From: JAOPZW01 sp036555665
Lineage (GTDB): Bacteria; Actinomycetota; Thermoleophilia; Solirubrobacterales; Solirubrobacteraceae
Direction of reading: 5' to 3'
Length of the DNA stretch: 53,952 bases
Assembly: GCA_036555665.1 (NCBI GenBank)
Contig: DATBKW010000115.1
Coordinates: 1-53,952 of the forward strand
The translations under genes were made by a program, and so were the position numbers. Below the pieces are notes generated by a model, which made no database searches, was not told the DNA's origin, and worked only from the letters and a program-made list of their open reading frames with translations. Below are positions 53,834-53,952 of the stretch, piece by piece (position 1 is the stretch's first letter; each line of letters opens with the position of its first letter).

Positions 53834-53952
53834 ATGTCAGTTGTTGAACTCCAGGAACTCGAAGAGATCAAGGGCCTCGTCGCCAAGGGTCAGCAGGTGG
53901 GCGTCCTGACGTTCGCCGAGATCGCCGACGCGGTCGCCGAACTCGATCTCGA
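53834..53952 (+). CDS. rpoD: Principal RNA polymerase sigma factor RpoD (5' part only)
   Basis: The window ends 119 bases into this gene. The visible residues MSVVELQELEEIKGLVAKGQQVGVLTFAEIADAVAELDL are a sigma-70 region 1.1-type start (LVAKGQQxGxLTFxEIxxAV is the conserved pattern of primary sigma factors). Regions 1.2-4 lie beyond the edge. Upstream is a 266-base gap with a candidate promoter and leader. Confidence 0.85.
   Translation, partial: MSVVELQELEEIKGLVAKGQQVGVLTFAEIADAVAELDL

Overview
The window is about 54 kb of very GC-rich DNA packed with short-gap genes on both strands. The gene set points to an actinobacterium: opcA beside zwf, two coenzyme F420-type oxidoreductases, egtB-egtD for ergothioneine, a DUF427 protein, LtrA, and a c-di-AMP (ydaO-type) riboswitch in front of an RlpA-like wall protein. 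The overall flavour (GH15 trehalase-like enzyme, transaldolase/phosphoglucose isomerase fusion, DUF6458) suggests the Thermoleophilia/Solirubrobacterales; that placement is inference. It reads as ordinary chromosome. No rRNA, tRNA, CRISPR array, integrase or transposase gene was found.

Layout. 1-9.9 kb: cold-shock protein, rhodanese, class III aminotransferase, rpiA, acyl-CoA carboxyltransferase, lipoprotein plus phosphoesterase, GNAT, and an acyl-CoA dehydrogenase / membrane zincin / DAHP synthase run. 10-16.4 kb: secreted cupredoxin, MFS pump with a divergent tandem-MarR regulator, SDR, egtD-egtB. 16.5-19 kb: MMPL transporter and a GlsB-like membrane protein. 19.1-20.0 kb: an AbiEi/DUF559 gene bounded on both sides by a 45-bp palindrome. 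20-25.9 kb: GH15 enzyme, pgl and a histidine phosphatase in one overlapping operon, divergent from an orphan molybdenum-hydroxylase large subunit. 25.9-30.8 kb: FAD oxidoreductase, LtrA, alpha/beta hydrolase, SnoaL-like and DUF427 genes, and a methyltransferase remnant. 30.8-37.1 kb: glucokinase, tal-pgi, zwf, opcA operon. 37.1-41.7 kb: ECF sigma with zinc anti-sigma, SDR, TetR and MFS pump, DUF4389. 41.7-49 kb: small kinase, broken epimerase, LLM oxidoreductase, unknown genes leading to glpX, SRPBCC, moeA, a degenerate GGDEF protein and a CBS-domain scrap. 49-54 kb: PPK2, a HerA-like ATPase, riboswitch-controlled RlpA-like protein, a basic low-complexity protein, and the start of the main sigma factor rpoD.

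Together the carbohydrate genes (GH15, ROK glucokinase, zwf/opcA, pgl, rpiA, tal-pgi, glpX) cover release of glucose, its phosphorylation, the oxidative and non-oxidative pentose phosphate steps and gluconeogenesis. They are spread over several transcription units.

The strongest non-gene signal is regulatory architecture. At least 23 start codons are preceded 6-10 bases upstream by a TANNNT hexamer, the hallmark of leaderless transcription. In five same-strand pairs the TAG or TAA of that hexamer is the stop codon of the gene before. The second signal is a 45-bp palindrome with fixed ends (GAACGTCC-N29-GGACGTTC), present three times: twice flanking the DUF559 gene exactly 900 bp apart, and once at the start of the LLM oxidoreductase gene.
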